Assembly (NCBI GenBank): GCA_964549275.1
Contig: CAZJUP010000003.1
Location: forward strand, 62,001-126,000
Reading direction: 5' to 3'
Length of the DNA stretch: 64,000 nt
DNA from: CAZJUP01 sp964549275
GTDB lineage: Bacteria > Fidelibacterota > Marinisomatia > Marinisomatales > TCS55
Below the pieces are notes generated by a model that worked only from the letters and a program-made list of their open reading frames with translations, was not told where the DNA came from and ran no database searches. The position numbers were made by a program, and so were the translations under genes. Positions 52,915-61,511 of the stretch are shown here, one piece after another; within the stretch, counting starts at the first letter, position 1, and every line of letters starts with the position of its first letter.

Positions 52915-55452
52915 ATGATTCTCAGACACAAATTTTACCACATAAAACTGTTGAAAAAATGGCTGTGGGTTCTGTGTATCTTATTCGCCGGAATTTCCCT
53001 GCAGGCACAGGAAAACGAGCAATGTCTTGAATGCCACAGCGATGCTGAAGATGAAGATCTCCTCATCACCCGTCACGGAATTACTCATTCACTATATGTC
53101 ACAGAAAAACAGTTTATTAATACACCCCACGAGGGGTTTGAATGTATTGATTGCCATGAAGCATTGGATGGTGTTGAGGAATTTCCCCACGATTCTCCTT
53201 TAATTTTACCGGATTGCGGCAGTTGCCATGAAGAAGTTCTTGAAGACTATGTAAAAGGGTTCCACAGTCCTCTTGTTAGTAAGGGATATGGGAATATTCC
53301 AGGATGCAGCGATTGCCACGGGAATCACGAAATTAAATGGCAGGGTCAACCACGTCAGGTTTGTGGTGTTTGCCATAATGAAATCCTGGATGATTTTCTC
53401 CATTCAGCCCATTGGCACGGAGAATCTCAAACTGCTGATGTCACCTGCGTATCCTGCCACTCACCTCACGATAAATTAGAAAAACAAAACTATACTCCTC
53501 ACGGGTGGAAACTTCATCTGGCTGAAACTTGCCGTTCCTGTCACGAAAAGAAAGTTGAAAACTACTTCCTTAGCGGACATTATACCCAATTAGAGAGTGG
53601 AAACTTAAAGGCACCCGTTTGCTCTGATTGCCATGCCAAACACGGCGTCTTATCACCCCGGGACGAAAACAGTATCGTTTCTGTAGATAAACTGGACCAT
53701 GTCTGTATTTCCTGCCATGCGGGTTATCAAGAGTCTATCCATACTCCTGTTGATGACCATGACCCTATCATGGTTACTTGCGTTGTGTGTCATACAGGCC
53801 ATGAGACGGAAATGGTGGGCGGAACAATAACGAGTATCTTCGATGTTGAACTCGACAAAGTCTGCCTTAAATGTCATACCGGTAATCTGATTACAGGTAA
53901 CCATGATGCCCATGGGGCAATTCATCGTGAAGAGTTGGAAAAAATCGAATCCGGTGAAGCCTCTAATTGTGGGGATTGCCATACCTATCATTATATGGCT
54001 CCTGAACATAAATCTGATGTGGCGCTTGAAAAATCCTGTGCTGATTGTCACCCGGAAGAGCAAACTGAATATGAGAAATCCACCCATTTTATTTCTCGAG
54101 AAAAAGGCCATGAAGAAGCTCCTTCTTGTGTGGACTGCCATGATAATCAAAGAATTCAGAAAGCAGATGAAGAATTTTTCGGGCAATCAGAAATCACATT
54201 GTGCAGCCGGTGCCATAATAACCATGAAATTACCATGCGGTTTCAGCTTAACCCCCATGTGCTTGAAGGATATAACAGTTCTTATCATGGTCAAAATTAC
54301 CAGCTTGGATATCAGGGCGAGGATTTTGCCACTTGTGTTTCCTGTCATGATAATCATTCTATTCTTCCCAGCACTCATCCGGAATCGACCATTGGGCAAG
54401 CCCACATTATTGAAACTTGTGGACAATGCCATGAAGAAGTGAATTTGAATTTTGTTCAATACCTTGAGCATTACACTCCAATGATGGAAGAACAAAATCC
54501 TGTCCTTCATGCCATTCATGTGTTTATGGTTTGGCTTCTTATTGGGACGTTGACTATTTTTGGTGGGCATACCCTGCTTTGGCTTATTCGACTTCTTATT
54601 CGAAGAATAATTGAAGGACCGATCCACCGCCCGACGAAGTCAACAAAACGAGTAAAACGATTTTCCAGAACAGACCGTATCCTTCACATCGGTATGGCCG
54701 GGTCTTTCCTGACTCTTGCTGCCACAGGGTTACCCTTAAAATATAGCCATTCCGAGATGGCCAACTGGGTGGTTCATAATATTATTGGCTTTAGAGCAGC
54801 GGCTTTAGCTCATCGAACAGCTGCAGTTGTAATGGCTTTGGTCTTTACCATCCATCTGGGTATGCTCTTTTATAAATCAGTAGTTCGTAAACAAAAAGGG
54901 TTGTTTTGGGGTCCGGACAGCTTGGTACCTCATTGGCAAGACATCAAAGATTTTATTCACCATATCTCTTATTTTCTAGGTGCCAGAAACGATGAACCGA
55001 AATTTGGCCGGTGGACTTACTGGGAAAAATTCGACTATTTTGCCGTGTTCTGGGGTATGTTTGCTATTGGTCTTTCCGGCTTAACTCTCTGGTTTCCGGA
55101 AATTTTTACCCGAGTCTTTCCCGGATGGCTCATTAATGCCGCCCATATCATCCACTCAGAGGAAGCCCTGTTAGCCACAGCATTTATTTTTACGGTACAC
55201 TTTTTTAATACTCACCTCCGTCCCGGGGCTTTCCCCATGGATGATGTCATTTTTTCCGGGCATGTTACCGAAGAAAAATTTGAAGATGAACGCCCCCTGC
55301 AAAAGGGATCCATATCTAAGGAGGAGTACAAAAACCTCCTCACGGATCCCCAACACAACTGGAAACGCAAGTTTTTCCTATTTGTTGGATATGGGTTTCT
55401 CATCACAGGGTTAATCCTCCTGGTTTTAATCATTGCAGGGACGTTTTTCTAA
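52915..55452 (+). CDS. CbcL-like fusion of 17 c-haems to a b-type membrane domain
   Basis: 845 aa. Signal peptide about 1-31, a periplasmic part with seventeen CXXCH motifs (about 37-510), then a b561/formate-dehydrogenase-gamma-like part with about five helices (about 540-800) and a last helix at the C-terminus. Membrane His residues (HIGMAG, HRTAAVV, HLGMLF, HSEEAL) can bind two haem b. This is the layout of Geobacter CbcL, an inner-membrane quinol oxidase for outward electron transfer. The number of c-haems is higher than the nine of CbcL. A longer redox range can be inferred. Confidence 0.87.
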   Translation: MILRHKFYHIKLLKKWLWVLCILFAGISLQAQENEQCLECHSDAEDEDLLITRHGITHSLYVTEKQFINTPHEGFECIDCHEALDGVEEFPHDSPLILPDCGSCHEEVLEDYVKGFHSPLVSKGYGNIPGCSDCHGNHEIKWQGQPRQVCGVCHNEILDDFLHSAHWHGESQTADVTCVSCHSPHDKLEKQNYTPHGWKLHLAETCRSCHEKKVENYFLSGHYTQLESGNLKAPVCSDCHAKHGVLSPRDENSIVSVDKLDHVCISCHAGYQESIHTPVDDHDPIMVTCVVCHTGHETEMVGGTITSIFDVELDKVCLKCHTGNLITGNHDAHGAIHREELEKIESGEASNCGDCHTYHYMAPEHKSDVALEKSCADCHPEEQTEYEKSTHFISREKGHEEAPSCVDCHDNQRIQKADEEFFGQSEITLCSRCHNNHEITMRFQLNPHVLEGYNSSYHGQNYQLGYQGEDFATCVSCHDNHSILPSTHPESTIGQAHIIETCGQCHEEVNLNFVQYLEHYTPMMEEQNPVLHAIHVFMVWLLIGTLTIFGGHTLLWLIRLLIRRIIEGPIHRPTKSTKRVKRFSRTDRILHIGMAGSFLTLAATGLPLKYSHSEMANWVVHNIIGFRAAALAHRTAAVVMALVFTIHLGMLFYKSVVRKQKGLFWGPDSLVPHWQDIKDFIHHISYFLGARNDEPKFGRWTYWEKFDYFAVFWGMFAIGLSGLTLWFPEIFTRVFPGWLINAAHIIHSEEALLATAFIFTVHFFNTHLRPGAFPMDDVIFSGHVTEEKFEDERPLQKGSISKEEYKNLLTDPQHNWKRKFFLFVGYGFLITGLILLVLIIAGTFF

Positions 55453-55470
55453 CCGACTAAGAGGCCTATC

Positions 55471-57492
55471 ATGAAAAATATGTGGGGGATTATGTTCACC
55501 ATCTTGTGTTTTCCGGTTTTTACCGGTGTCATGGCGCAAGAGGATGAAATTGTTGACCTAGATAATGAAGATTGCATCGATTGCCACGAAACGAGCAATC
55601 ATGATACAGATTTAAAAGCTGATTTATCCCGTTCAATCCACGAAGACCTGGAATGCCTGGATTGCCATGAAGATAAAGATACGGATCCCCACGATGAATC
55701 TTCTACTTTTTCCGTGGGCTGTGAAGGCTGCCGGTCTTGCCATGAAGATGAGTCAGAAGAATACCAGGCCCATGGTAGAATGTCTGTTGGTGAATGCAGG
55801 GACATGCCCCGATGTATGGATTGCCATGGGGATCATGACATTTTACCTTCCACAATCAAGCTATCCAAAACACATCCGATTAACTTGCCCAATACATGTG
55901 GAGGTTGTCACGAAAATCTCGATCTCATTAAAAAATATGATTTGCTCTACGAACATCCTGTCGATGTATATGAACATAGTGTTCATGGTCAGGCAGCCAA
56001 AGGAGGGATTTACGTAGCGGCTACCTGTAATGACTGTCATTCCACCGGAGGAACGGCTCATAAAATATTATCCCCCGGTCATATGGAATCTTCAATTAAT
56101 TTATATAATATATCCTCGACCTGTGGTCAATGTCACAAAGGGGTTGAACAAGATTATAACGAAGGAATCCATGGAAAATTGATTGCCAGGGGGCAAATGG
56201 ATGCCCCATCTTGTACAAATTGCCACGGAGAGCACGGCATTATTTCTCCAAGTGATCCTCGTTCTCCTGTTTCCCCAACCCAGGTTGCTGAGGAAACCTG
56301 TTCTCCCTGCCACGAATCCACATCTTTAAATGAAAAATATGGATTAGCTACAGGGAGATTGACCACATTTATTGATTCTTACCATGGACTAAAGAGCAAG
56401 GCTGGTGATACCCATGTGGCCAATTGCGCCTCTTGCCATGGAGCGCACCGAATTTTGTCCAGTGATGATTCAACCTCTACAATTCACCCAAAAAATCTGA
56501 GACAAACCTGTGGTGATTGCCACCCAGGTATTTCTAAAAGTATGGCTTCAACACCCATTCATGGTATTGGTGAAAGTGGCATGCATACCACGGCTGCAGA
56601 TATTGTAGCACAAGTTTATATCGTTGCAATTATCATCATCATTGGCGCCATGGTCATCCACTGGCTAATAGATATCATTCGCCAGATTAGATTAGTTTTA
56701 ACCGCAAAGCCACAGGTTCGCCGAATGAGAGTTCATGAAGTTTGGCAGCACACGTTCCTCATGGTCAGCTTTATGTCCCTTGTGCTAACGGGATTTGCTT
56801 TACGGTACAGTGAAGGATGGATTGCACAATTTTTCTTTGGTTGGGAAGGTGGATTTGAATTGCGGGGAGACATCCACAGATTGTCGGCTATTGTATATCT
56901 TATCTCCATTGTCTGGCACACGGCATTTATTTCTTTCACAAAACGCGGCCGTAAGTTCTTTAAAGATATGCTCCCAAAAATGATTGACTTTAAACAGTTT
57001 TGGCAGCGTATCATGTTTAATATAGGCCGGACAAAAATTAGGCCCCACTATGGCCGATTCAGTTACGTAGAAAAAGCAGAATACTGGGCTTTAGTCTGGG
57101 GCACGGTTGTTATGGTGATAACAGGATTCTTACTCTGGTACGATAATTGGTGGGTTCAATTTCTTCCCAAAGGATTTCTAGACGTTGCACTGGTAATTCA
57201 TTTTTATGAAGCGTGGCTTGCAACATTGGCCATATTTATTTGGCACTTTTATTCCGTCCTTTTTCATCCCGGAGTTTATCCAATGAATCCGAGCTGGTTA
57301 ACCGGGAGAATGCCGGAAAAAATGTATGAACACGAACATCCGGACCATTTAGAGGAAGCAAAACGCGAAGAATCAGAACTCATTAAAAAAGAACTGGAAA
57401 AAACAATGACTTCTTCTGAAGAAGAATGGAAATCCATCCAAAAAGAAAAAGAAATTTTATTTGATTCAGACTCTCCAAGTGACACCAAATAA
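55471..57492 (+). CDS. Second CbcL-like protein, 11 c-haems with b-type membrane domain
   Basis: 673 aa. Signal peptide about 1-22, eleven CXXCH motifs up to residue about 355, then membrane helices from about 378 with His in HIHRLSA-like and HTAFIS segments (IHRLSAIVYL, WHTAFIS) for haem b. A charged coiled-coil tail (about 610-673) follows the last helix. It shares the membrane motif GRFSYVEKAEYWALVWG with its neighbour (WTYWEKFDYFAVFWG), so the two are paralogues. It is 18 bases after the first. Two such proteins could serve different quinone potentials. Confidence 0.87.
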   Translation: MKNMWGIMFTILCFPVFTGVMAQEDEIVDLDNEDCIDCHETSNHDTDLKADLSRSIHEDLECLDCHEDKDTDPHDESSTFSVGCEGCRSCHEDESEEYQAHGRMSVGECRDMPRCMDCHGDHDILPSTIKLSKTHPINLPNTCGGCHENLDLIKKYDLLYEHPVDVYEHSVHGQAAKGGIYVAATCNDCHSTGGTAHKILSPGHMESSINLYNISSTCGQCHKGVEQDYNEGIHGKLIARGQMDAPSCTNCHGEHGIISPSDPRSPVSPTQVAEETCSPCHESTSLNEKYGLATGRLTTFIDSYHGLKSKAGDTHVANCASCHGAHRILSSDDSTSTIHPKNLRQTCGDCHPGISKSMASTPIHGIGESGMHTTAADIVAQVYIVAIIIIIGAMVIHWLIDIIRQIRLVLTAKPQVRRMRVHEVWQHTFLMVSFMSLVLTGFALRYSEGWIAQFFFGWEGGFELRGDIHRLSAIVYLISIVWHTAFISFTKRGRKFFKDMLPKMIDFKQFWQRIMFNIGRTKIRPHYGRFSYVEKAEYWALVWGTVVMVITGFLLWYDNWWVQFLPKGFLDVALVIHFYEAWLATLAIFIWHFYSVLFHPGVYPMNPSWLTGRMPEKMYEHEHPDHLEEAKREESELIKKELEKTMTSSEEEWKSIQKEKEILFDSDSPSDTK

Positions 57493-57565
57493 TGAAATAA
57501 TTTAAATCAGATATTTTCGGCAGATATAATTGAACACCTGAACCTGTTCTCCAATTAAATCCATT

Positions 57566-57590
57566 ATATTTTGTGATATTCACAAAATAT
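57566..57590 (+). promoter_or_regulatory. 25-base perfect inverted repeat before nosZ, possible CRP/FNR-family or Rrf2 site
   Basis: Arms ATATTTTGTGA and TCACAAAATAT are perfectly complementary with a three-base spacer TAT. Its centre is about 60 bases before the likely transcript start, a usual position for a class I activator. TGTGA arms recall CRP/FNR proteins, and the 23-25 base length also fits an NsrR-type Rrf2 site. A terminator role is unlikely because no T run follows. Confidence 0.5.
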
Positions 57591-57602
57591 TAACAAAAAG
57601 AT

Positions 57603-57631
57603 TTGAGCTTTTATGTTTATAGTGGTATTTT
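57603..57631 (+). promoter_or_regulatory. Putative nosZ promoter
   Basis: TTGAGC (57603-57608) and TATTTT (57626-57631) are separated by exactly 17 bases, like a sigma-70 promoter. The leader would be about 30 bases long and contains TGTTAT and ATAACA arms (57638-57657) just before the AGGAGG ribosome site. Confidence 0.45.
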
Positions 57632-57667
57632 ATACCCTGTTATCTTAAATAATAACAAGGAGGATCT

Positions 57668-59962
57668 ATGAAAGCTAACTCAAGACGAACTTTCGTGACT
57701 GTATTAACACTCCTTATTGGTGTGTTTGCGACGGAACAAGTGTGGTCTCAGACTGCCTTGCAAAAGGTCATGCAGGATCGAGGTTTAACGGAAAAAAATG
57801 TCTTGGCTGCTGCAAAAACTTATGTTCCTACCGGGGGACGCGATGAATACATTGTTGCGAGTTCTGGGGGGCAAAGTGGACAGTTGATCATCTATGGAAT
57901 ACCATCGATGCGTATCTTGAAATATGTGGCTGTTTTTACACCGGAACCCTGGCAGGGGTATGGCTATGATGATGAATCAAAAGCTGTACTTGCCCAGGGA
58001 AGAATTCGCGGCAAAGACATTACCTATGGAGACTCGCACCATCCTGCTTTTTCTGAAACGGATGGGAATTACGACGGGCAATACTTATTCATCAATGATA
58101 AGGCCAATCCCCGTGTTGCCGTAATCGATCTTCATGATTTTGAAACCAAACAAATTGTTCCAAACCCTTTCTTTAAATCTGATCATGGCGGCTGTTTTGT
58201 CACACCCAATACTGAATATATTATGGAAGCCAGCCAATATGCAGGTCCACTCACTAATGATTATGTTCCACTGGAAGAATTCAATGATAAATATCGCGGA
58301 GGGTTAACCTATTGGAAATTTAATCGGGAGAAAGGGCGAATCGTTCCTAAAGAATCATTCACTTTTGAAATGCCTCCCTATAGTCAGGATTTATCTGATG
58401 CAGGTAAAGGTCCAAGTTATGGTTGGGGATTTACAAACTCTTTTTGCTCAGAGCGTTACGTGGGAGGTATCGAAAGTGGACGTCCTCCTTTTGAAGCAGG
58501 ATGTTCATCAAAGGATACAGACTTTCTCCATGTCACAAACTGGAAAAAAGCTGAAGAATTAGTTAAAAAAGGGAAAATCAAAAAGGTAAACGGTCAATAC
58601 CTGATTACCATGAAACAGGCTATTAAGCATGGATTAATGTACCTCATTCCTGAGCCGAAGAGCCCCCATGGTGTAGATGTGACACCCGATGGAAAACATA
58701 TCATCGTTTCCGGGAAGCTGGATAGTCACGCTTGGGTCTTCAGTTTTGCTAAAATTATGGATGCAATTAAAAACAAGAACTTCGAAGGTAAGGATGCCTA
58801 TGGCCTTCCTATTATTTCCTTGGAAACTGCTCTCGAACGCTCTGTTAATGTTGGCCTCGGCCCCCTCCATACCCAATTTGACAGCGAAGATGGTGTATGT
58901 TATACCTCCATTTATGTGGATTCAAAAATCACAAAATGGAATTACAAAACCGGAAAAATCCTTGACGATTTACCCGTTCATTACAATATCGGTCACCTCA
59001 TGACAATGGAAGGCGACTCCAGATCACCTGATGGAAAATATCTGGTAGCTTTAAATAAATTATCCATTGATCGCTTCAATCCGGTGGGGCCATTACATCC
59101 TCAAAATCATCAGCTGGTTGATATCCGTGGCTCACAAATGGAACTGCTCTACGATATGCCCTTACCCCTCGGTGAACCACATTACGCCGCTGCCATACAT
59201 GTGGATAAACTTAAACCTGCTGTTCGGTACAAATCCGGTTGGGATAGCCGTACCGATGCCCCCTCTCCTTATAGGACGCGGGCCGGTCGTGAAAGAACCG
59301 TTCGCAAGGGAAACAAGGTTGATATCTATGGTACGGTAATTCGGTCACATATCAATCCTGAAATCATTGAGGTGAATGAAGGTGATGTTGTCTCGATTCA
59401 TTTGACCAATCTGGAACGGGCTGAAGATGAAGTTCACGGATTCGCCATGTATGGCCAAAATGTCCAATTATCCATTGAACCGGGTAAAACAGCATCCACA
59501 ACCTTTACAGCAGATCAGGCCGGTGTTTTCCCCTATTATTGTACGGAATTCTGTTCTGCACTCCATTTAGAAATGCAGGGGTATTTATTGGTAAAACCCA
59601 AGGGATACAAATCCAAGAAAAAGAAAATGGAGATTGGCACCAAATACACCAAAGCTGATTATGAGAAACAAGTCAACGTCAATCTGGAAACTCAGGCTGT
59701 AATCGATCAGGTTGTAACCTATATCACCAGTCATAACTACACAGATTTTGCCACAGTAGTTTCTCTTGTTGAAGATGCAACAGATCAGTTAGGATTTGCA
59801 GGTGAGGCTAAAAAGAAAGCTGAAGATGCAGCAGCTAAAAAAGACTGGCAAAATGCCATGCTTTGGGCAAACCAATGGTGGCAATACCAGGTTAAAACTG
59901 CAGACCTCGGTTTACGCGCCAAAACCTATCTTGATGAAAATGGTGCAAAGAAAATCAAATAA
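57668..59962 (+). CDS. nosZ: Nitrous-oxide reductase, clade II
   Basis: 764 aa. Reduces N2O to N2 in the periplasm. The seven-bladed propeller (about 40-540) contains CuZ ligands including H124 and H125 in SHHPAFSETDGNYDG, whose form is that of clade II. The CuA cupredoxin domain has H590, C625, C629, H633 and M636 (CTEFCSALHLEM). All ligands that I can check are present. The N-terminus has SRRTF (residues 5-9), which resembles a Tat signal, although clade II usually uses Sec. A 117-residue helical extension without haem follows the cupredoxin. A strong AAGGAGG ribosome site precedes the ATG. Confidence 0.97.
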   Translation: MKANSRRTFVTVLTLLIGVFATEQVWSQTALQKVMQDRGLTEKNVLAAAKTYVPTGGRDEYIVASSGGQSGQLIIYGIPSMRILKYVAVFTPEPWQGYGYDDESKAVLAQGRIRGKDITYGDSHHPAFSETDGNYDGQYLFINDKANPRVAVIDLHDFETKQIVPNPFFKSDHGGCFVTPNTEYIMEASQYAGPLTNDYVPLEEFNDKYRGGLTYWKFNREKGRIVPKESFTFEMPPYSQDLSDAGKGPSYGWGFTNSFCSERYVGGIESGRPPFEAGCSSKDTDFLHVTNWKKAEELVKKGKIKKVNGQYLITMKQAIKHGLMYLIPEPKSPHGVDVTPDGKHIIVSGKLDSHAWVFSFAKIMDAIKNKNFEGKDAYGLPIISLETALERSVNVGLGPLHTQFDSEDGVCYTSIYVDSKITKWNYKTGKILDDLPVHYNIGHLMTMEGDSRSPDGKYLVALNKLSIDRFNPVGPLHPQNHQLVDIRGSQMELLYDMPLPLGEPHYAAAIHVDKLKPAVRYKSGWDSRTDAPSPYRTRAGRERTVRKGNKVDIYGTVIRSHINPEIIEVNEGDVVSIHLTNLERAEDEVHGFAMYGQNVQLSIEPGKTASTTFTADQAGVFPYYCTEFCSALHLEMQGYLLVKPKGYKSKKKKMEIGTKYTKADYEKQVNVNLETQAVIDQVVTYITSHNYTDFATVVSLVEDATDQLGFAGEAKKKAEDAAAKKDWQNAMLWANQWWQYQVKTADLGLRAKTYLDENGAKKIK

Positions 59963-60009
59963 GAAAATGAAAAAATTCCCTGATAAAGGGTAAATTTCTT
60001 ATTAAATAT

Positions 60010-60050
60010 GTTGGGTTTCAGGTGCGTTGCATCTGGAACCCAACTTTTTT
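60010..60050 (+). terminator. Terminator between nosZ and the cytochrome genes
   Basis: Arms GTTGGGTTTCAG and CTGGAACCCAAC pair fully (one G-U), the loop allows four more pairs, and TTTTTT follows. It lies 48 bases after the nosZ stop, so nosZ can be made in excess over the following genes, which are reached by read-through or another promoter. Confidence 0.85.
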
Positions 60051-60068
60051 AAATCATTGGAGATTTTA

Positions 60069-60740
60069 ATGAAACGGCTTGCTCACAGCGTAATAACAAC
60101 AGTGATGTTTGCTGCCATATTGTATTTTTCTGCCTGGTCCAACATTAGTGCAAATAATATTGGGGAAAAGGAAAACAAAAATTTAATAAAAACTGAAACA
60201 TCCACCAGTTTAAATGGGGATTCTCTTTTTATTGCCAAAACCTGCCATGTGTGCCACGGTAATGACGGTAAAACTCCACTGGCACCCATTTATCCAAAAA
60301 TTGCAGGTCAAAATCTAAACTATGTTTTACAGCAGCTGAAGGACATAAAGACCGCTGCTCGGGACAATAGTCAAAGTGCTGCAATGCATGGCATTATGCA
60401 GCTTGTTTCGGATGAAGAACTGAATATTCTTGCTGAATATGTGGCATCTCTTCCGAGAGCTGAATTTGAGAGACAAGTAGACAAACGATCCTTAGGAGCC
60501 AAATTATTCAGAAGAAAGACTTGTTTCACTTGTCATGGGATGGATGGAAAAAGTCCTATTATGGATACCTATCCTTTAGTCGCAGGACAAAGTAAGGACT
60601 ATGTGGCTCAGCAAATTCGAGATATAAAAAGCGGAGTCAGATCAAATGGGATGACCATGGCAATGAAAAGCGTTTTGTTTATGCTTTCTGATGAAGAGGT
60701 GGAACCACTGGCAGAATATATTGCATCCCTAAACCCCTAG
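60069..60740 (+). CDS. Diheme cytochrome c4-like, nos locus
   Basis: 223 aa from the ATG at 60069 (GGAGA before it; the frame is open 14 codons further). Signal peptide about 1-28. Two similar c-type domains, each with a haem motif (CHVCHG and CFTCHG) and a Met-containing segment with SDEE (AMHGIMQLVSDEEL and MAMKSVLFMLSDEEV). The c4 layout suggests an electron donor to NosZ. Such cytochromes are common between nosZ and nosD in clade II loci. Confidence 0.9.
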   Translation: MKRLAHSVITTVMFAAILYFSAWSNISANNIGEKENKNLIKTETSTSLNGDSLFIAKTCHVCHGNDGKTPLAPIYPKIAGQNLNYVLQQLKDIKTAARDNSQSAAMHGIMQLVSDEELNILAEYVASLPRAEFERQVDKRSLGAKLFRRKTCFTCHGMDGKSPIMDTYPLVAGQSKDYVAQQIRDIKSGVRSNGMTMAMKSVLFMLSDEEVEPLAEYIASLNP

Positions 60741-60766
60741 AAGCATTACATACAAATGAGGAAACT

Positions 60767-61507
60767 ATGAAACGTATTAATCGATTGTTTTTGACAGCCG
60801 CACTCATGATATCCATGGGGTTTCTACTGTCTCAAGAACAAAAACCGGAACAAAAACATGAATGGATGGCTACCGAAAGTGAACGGGATGAAGCCTTAAC
60901 CCTAAAACCCGATCTCGAAAATGGCATGATGGTTTACGAAGTCTGTTCCGGCTGCCATCTCCCGGAAGGCTGGGGAACTAAGGAGGGAACTTTTCCTCAA
61001 ATCGCAGGCCAGTTAGCTCCTGTTGCCATTAAACAATTGGCAGATATTCGGGAGGGAAATCGTGATAATCCGACCATGTACCCCTTTGCCCTTCCCCGTG
61101 CAATAGGTGGAGCTCAATCTATCGCAGATGTGGTTGCGTATATGCAAAAATTGCCTATGAACCCCGATAATGGAAAAGGGCCCTGGGAATCGGGGACACC
61201 GGAATTTGAAAAAGGGAAAAAACTCTATGAGGTAAATTGTGTCCAGTGTCATGGAGCTAACGGTGAAGGAATGGTAGAAAAATACTATCCGCTCATTCAT
61301 GGTCAACATTACGAATACATGGTTCGCCAATTCGAATGGATTCGAGACGGGAAAAGACGAAATGCCAATCCTGATATGGTCAAACAAATTGCTGAATTCA
61401 GTAATGACGATATGAAAATGGTCATCAACTATGTCTCTCGAATTCCCGTGCCTAAAAAGAAACTGGCTCCCAGCAAAGATTGGAAAAATCCTGATTTCGA
61501 CTGGTAA
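60767..61507 (+). CDS. Second diheme cytochrome c4-like, nos locus
   Basis: 246 aa, signal peptide about 1-23. Two haem motifs, CSGCHLPEGWG and CVQCHGANGEG, each in a small c-type domain. The first domain starts after a charged linker (EQKPEQKHEW). Likely acts with the previous cytochrome in carrying electrons to NosZ. It lies 26 bases after it. Confidence 0.88.
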   Translation: MKRINRLFLTAALMISMGFLLSQEQKPEQKHEWMATESERDEALTLKPDLENGMMVYEVCSGCHLPEGWGTKEGTFPQIAGQLAPVAIKQLADIREGNRDNPTMYPFALPRAIGGAQSIADVVAYMQKLPMNPDNGKGPWESGTPEFEKGKKLYEVNCVQCHGANGEGMVEKYYPLIHGQHYEYMVRQFEWIRDGKRRNANPDMVKQIAEFSNDDMKMVINYVSRIPVPKKKLAPSKDWKNPDFDW

Positions 61508-61511
61508 GAAA

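Noticed and set aside
52347..54627. Several open frames on the minus strand opposite the cytochrome genes
   Set aside because: They mirror CXXCH-rich coding sequence on the plus strand, lack ribosome sites and match no family.
57566..57590. Classical CRP site before nosZ
   Set aside because: TGTGA and TCACA are separated by three bases rather than six, so it is listed only as an inverted repeat of unknown regulator.
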